Assembly: GCF_000473065.1 (NCBI RefSeq)
Contig: NZ_AXAZ01000026.1
Span: 1-64,000, forward strand
Reading direction: 5' to 3'
DNA length: 64,000 bases
DNA from: Bradyrhizobium sp. WSM1743
GTDB taxonomy: Bacteria > Pseudomonadota > Alphaproteobacteria > Rhizobiales > Xanthobacteraceae
Shown here in pieces: positions 61,975 to 64,000 of the stretch; positions within the stretch are counted from its first letter, which is position 1, and every line of letters starts with the position of its first letter. The translations under genes and the position numbers were made by a program. The notes below the pieces were generated by a model, which was not told where the DNA came from, did no database searches, and worked only from the letters and a program-made list of their open reading frames with translations.

Positions 61975-62225
61975 ATGGCGGCCTATGTGATCTCCGAGGT
62001 CGAGGTGCGCGACGGAGCCGCGATGGAGGCCTACCGCACGCTCGCGGCGCAGACCATCGCCCAATATGGCGGCCGCTACCTCGCGCGCGGCGGCGCCGCT
62101 GAAGTGGTGGAGGGCGACCGAGGGCGCGCGGATGGTACGCGTCGGCCGAATATGCGAAGGCGCTGAAGCTGCGGCAGACGGCGCTGGAGCGGCGGTTGAT
62201 GTTCGTGGAGGGCGTGGCGCCGTAG
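61975..62225 (+). pseudogene. DUF1330-family gene with internal deletion and frameshift
   Basis: The first part reads MAAYVISEVEVRDGAAMEAY then GGRYLARGGAAEVVEG, the normal start of a DUF1330 protein. After about residue 50 the frame ends early at 62166. In another frame, WYASAEYAKALKLRQTALER and RRLMFVEGVAP run to a TAG at 62225, which is the normal end of the family. The missing middle and the total of 251 nt, about 40 nt short of a full 96-codon gene, point to a deletion that broke the frame. Confidence 0.8.
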
Positions 62226-62232
62226 AGAGGTT

Positions 62233-62318
62233 CGTCATGGCAGGGCTTGTCACGGCCATCCACGACCTTCGCCACTCAACCAAGAACGTGGATGCCCGGG
62301 ACAAGCCCGGGCAATACG
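62233..62318. repeat. Palindromic repeat family F
   Basis: Left arm CGTCATGGCAGGGCTTGTCA...CATCCACG pairs with right arm CGTGGATGCCCGGGACAAG...CAATACG with a few mismatches. It lies between the DUF1330 remnant and the 3' end of the minus-strand MDR gene. I recall CGTCATGGCCGGGCTTGTCCCGGCCATCC-type units as frequent in Bradyrhizobium. Confidence 0.8.
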
Positions 62319-62332
62319 AGGTGTTGCGGCTG

Positions 62333-63346
62333 CTACCACCCCTCCAGCACGATCTTGCCGCGCGACTTGCCGCTTTCCAGCAGCGCGTGCGCGCGCTTGA
62401 GGTTGGCGGCGTTGATCGTGCCAAAGGTCTGATCGAGCGTGGTGCGCAACACGCCCTTGTCGATGAGGTCGGCGACGTCGTTGAGCAGATGATGCTGCGC
62501 GATCATGTCGGGGGTCTGGAACGAGGAGCGCGTGAACATCGATTCCCAGTGCACCGAGATCGCCTTGCCCTTGAATGTGCTCATGGCAAATTCCGGGGGA
62601 TCGTCGATCAGGCCGAACCGGCCCTGCGGGGCCATGAAATCGGCGATCGCCTTGTAGTGCTGGTCGGTGAAGGTCAGGCTTGCGACCAGCGCGACCGGCG
62701 GCAACTTCAATGTCTCGATCTGCTCCTTCATCGGCTTGCCGTGGTCAATCACCGCATGCGCACCGAGATCGAGGCACCATTTTTGCGATTCTGGCCGCGT
62801 CGCGGTGGCAAGCACCGTCAGGCCAGTGAGACGACGCGCGAGCTGGATCAGGATCGAGCCGACACCCCCGGCGCCGCCGGTGATCAGCAGCGTGCGCGGA
62901 TCGACGCTCTTGCCGGGTACCGCGCCGAGACGATCGAACAGCAATTCCCAGGCGGTGATGGAGGTGAGGGGAAGGGCGGCGGCCTGCGCGAACGACAGGC
63001 TCTTCGGCTTGTTGCCGACGATGCGCTCGTCGACCAGGTGGAATTCGGCGTTGGTGCCCTGGCGCAGGATCGAGCCGGCGTAGAACACCTCATCGCCCGG
63101 CTTGAACAGCGACACATCAGGCCCGACCGCATCAACCACGCCGGCCGCGTCATAGCCGAGGATTTTGGTCTCGCCCTCGGGCGGGGCAGCGCGCTTGCGC
63201 ACCTTGTAATCGACCGGGTTGGCCGAGATGGCCTTCACGGCGACGCGGATGTCGCGTCCGCCGGGCTCGGGCTTTGCGGTCTCGAAATCGATCAGTGAAT
63301 CTGCATCCTCGATCGGAAGCGACTTTTTGTAACCGACGGCCTTCAT
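62333..63346 (-). CDS. MDR-family oxidoreductase without catalytic zinc (quinone oxidoreductase type)
   Basis: 337 residues. The N-terminal GroES-like part has ANPVDYKVRK and GYDAAGVV, and the nucleotide-binding part has ITGGAGGVGSILIQLA (155-170), pointing to NADPH. The GHE and cysteine ligands of zinc alcohol dehydrogenases are absent, so it is closer to quinone oxidoreductases. GGAG precedes the ATG. It is divergent from an HxlR-type regulator and probably controlled by it, an arrangement common for electrophile-response genes. Confidence 0.88.
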   Translation of the reverse strand: MKAVGYKKSLPIEDADSLIDFETAKPEPGGRDIRVAVKAISANPVDYKVRKRAAPPEGETKILGYDAAGVVDAVGPDVSLFKPGDEVFYAGSILRQGTNAEFHLVDERIVGNKPKSLSFAQAAALPLTSITAWELLFDRLGAVPGKSVDPRTLLITGGAGGVGSILIQLARRLTGLTVLATATRPESQKWCLDLGAHAVIDHGKPMKEQIETLKLPPVALVASLTFTDQHYKAIADFMAPQGRFGLIDDPPEFAMSTFKGKAISVHWESMFTRSSFQTPDMIAQHHLLNDVADLIDKGVLRTTLDQTFGTINAANLKRAHALLESGKSRGKIVLEGW

Positions 63347-63406
63347 GGCGTGTCTCCATCAGATGGCGTGTTCGCCCGCCGCTCTAACTGTCGCCCTGGC
63401 CTCAAA

Positions 63407-63435
63407 TTGGCAAGTACTGTAAAATTGGGGATATA
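63407..63435 (+). promoter_or_regulatory. Putative promoter of the HxlR-type regulator
   Basis: TTGGCA (63407-63412) and GATATA (63430-63435) with a 17-nt spacer. The -10 box overlaps the left arm of the dyad at 63433-63454, so binding there would block this promoter. Confidence 0.45.
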
Positions 63436-63454
63436 GTCCCTGTTTGGATACTAT
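63433..63454. promoter_or_regulatory. Operator-like dyad between the MDR gene and hxlR-type gene
   Basis: ATAGT (63433-63437) and ACTAT (63450-63454) form an inverted pair, with inner CC and GG. It lies 14 nt before the regulator start and overlaps the putative -10 box. HxlR/DUF24 regulators bind short dyads of this kind; autoregulation and control of the divergent gene are inferred. Confidence 0.45.
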
Positions 63455-63467
63455 TGGGAAAACACGC

Positions 63468-63845
63468 ATGAAACGACGCGACTTTGCCCGTCGTCCCGGC
63501 TGCTCTGTCGAAGCGACGCTCGACCTGATCGACGGCAAGTGGAAGGGCGTGATCCTCTATCACCTGCAGAGCGGAACCCAGCGCTTCGGCGAATTGCGCC
63601 GCCGGATGCCCGGCATCACCCAGCGCATGCTGACCAAGCAGCTGCGCGCGCTGGAGGAGGACAAGCTCGTCATCCGCAAGGTCTATGCGGAAGTACCGCC
63701 GCGGGTGGAGTACTGCCTGTCCGAGCTAGGCGAGAGCCTCAAGCCTGTCATCGACATCCTGAAAGCCTGGGGCGAGAGCCATCAGGAGCGGCTGTCCTGC
63801 GCGCCGCCACCGCTGGTCGTGAAGAAGCCGAAGCGCGCGGCGTGA
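63468..63845 (+). CDS. HxlR-family winged-helix transcriptional regulator
   Basis: 125 residues. Cys12 in RPGCSVEATLDLI is the conserved cysteine that senses electrophiles or oxidants in this family. The helix-turn-helix lies around 28-65 with FGELRRRMPGITQRMLTKQLRALEEDKLV, followed by the wing YAEVPPRVEYCLSELG. ATG 63468 is preferred; a TTG eight codons earlier is inside the operator. It probably regulates the divergent MDR gene and itself. Confidence 0.9.
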   Translation: MKRRDFARRPGCSVEATLDLIDGKWKGVILYHLQSGTQRFGELRRRMPGITQRMLTKQLRALEEDKLVIRKVYAEVPPRVEYCLSELGESLKPVIDILKAWGESHQERLSCAPPPLVVKKPKRAA

Positions 63846-63876
63846 TGAGCGGAAGGATGCTAGCGCCGTATTCTCG

Positions 63877-64000
63877 GTCGTCCCCGCGAAGGCGGGGACC
63901 CATAACCACAGAAGCAGATTGTGGGGCGAGCTGACAACTCCGAGCCTTCGCCAAACTACTGCCTGTGGTTATGGGTCCCGGGTTCGCGCGTGCGCGCGCC
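63877..64000. repeat. Palindromic repeat family G, cut by the window end
   Basis: Left arm GTCGTCCCCGCGAAGGCGGG then ACCCATAACCACA; TGTGGTTATGGGTCCCGGG returns at 63964-63982. The unit continues past the window, so its right end is not seen. It follows the HxlR-type gene. Confidence 0.7.

Overview
The window reads as a chromosomal segment of a slow-growing rhizobial alphaproteobacterium, most likely Bradyrhizobium or a close relative in Nitrobacteraceae. The base composition is GC-rich, the ribosomal and RNA polymerase proteins have the alphaproteobacterial form, and the intergenic spaces carry several families of palindromic repeats that I associate with this group. The assignment comes from reading the sequence; no database was searched.

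Layout. (1) 1-4703 is an accessory edge: the 3' end of an IS110/IS1111-type transposase with its non-coding end, palindromic repeats, two short-chain dehydrogenases, a histidine phosphatase and a beta-lactamase-fold serine hydrolase. (2) 4852-4927 is tRNA-Trp(CCA). (3) 5020-22455 is a sugar cluster of 17 genes, 15 of them on the minus strand in a tightly packed run. It contains a phosphoheptose-isomerase-like SIS protein, a nucleotidylyltransferase-kinase fusion, a HAD phosphatase, two sugar-nucleotide epimerase/dehydratases, a split transketolase, two DegT-type aminotransferases, a 2OG-Fe(II) oxygenase, a LIC12192-type 'sporadic carbohydrate cluster' protein, four methyltransferases (two with the zinc-motif C-methyltransferase layout), a cupin, an aminoglycoside-phosphotransferase-like kinase and a Gfo/Idh oxidoreductase. 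There is no glycosyltransferase, polymerase or exporter, so it looks like a factory for an unusual activated or modified sugar. (4) 22787-36303 is secE-nusG-rplK-rplA, a 2-hydroxyacid dehydrogenase, rplJ-rplL and rpoB-rpoC, ending in a strong terminator. (5) 36496-40671 holds an FAD amine-oxidase/methyltransferase-like fusion and an ABC exporter with acidic ends, placed between rpoC and the str operon. (6) 41576-60935 is rpsL-rpsG-fusA-tuf followed by the S10, spc and alpha ribosomal operons in canonical order through rplQ, including secY, adk and rpoA, closed by a terminator. (7) 61000-64000 is again accessory: repeats, another SDR, a broken DUF1330 gene, a zinc-less MDR oxidoreductase and its divergent HxlR-type regulator, and a repeat cut by the window end.

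How it works together. Most of the window is the translation and transcription core, with short gaps, start-stop overlaps and hairpins in the places where such operons are usually autoregulated or processed. The most interesting part is the sugar cluster, which separates tRNA-Trp from secE. Its enzymes can be ordered into a hypothetical route: isomerisation and activation of a seven-carbon sugar phosphate, then oxidation, transamination, two-carbon transfer, hydroxylation and methylation. Other notable points are the histone-like lysine/alanine tail on adenylate kinase, the reversed domain order of the HldE-like protein, the FAD/methyltransferase fusion, and the number of distinct palindromic repeat families, some of them inside the ribosomal operons.
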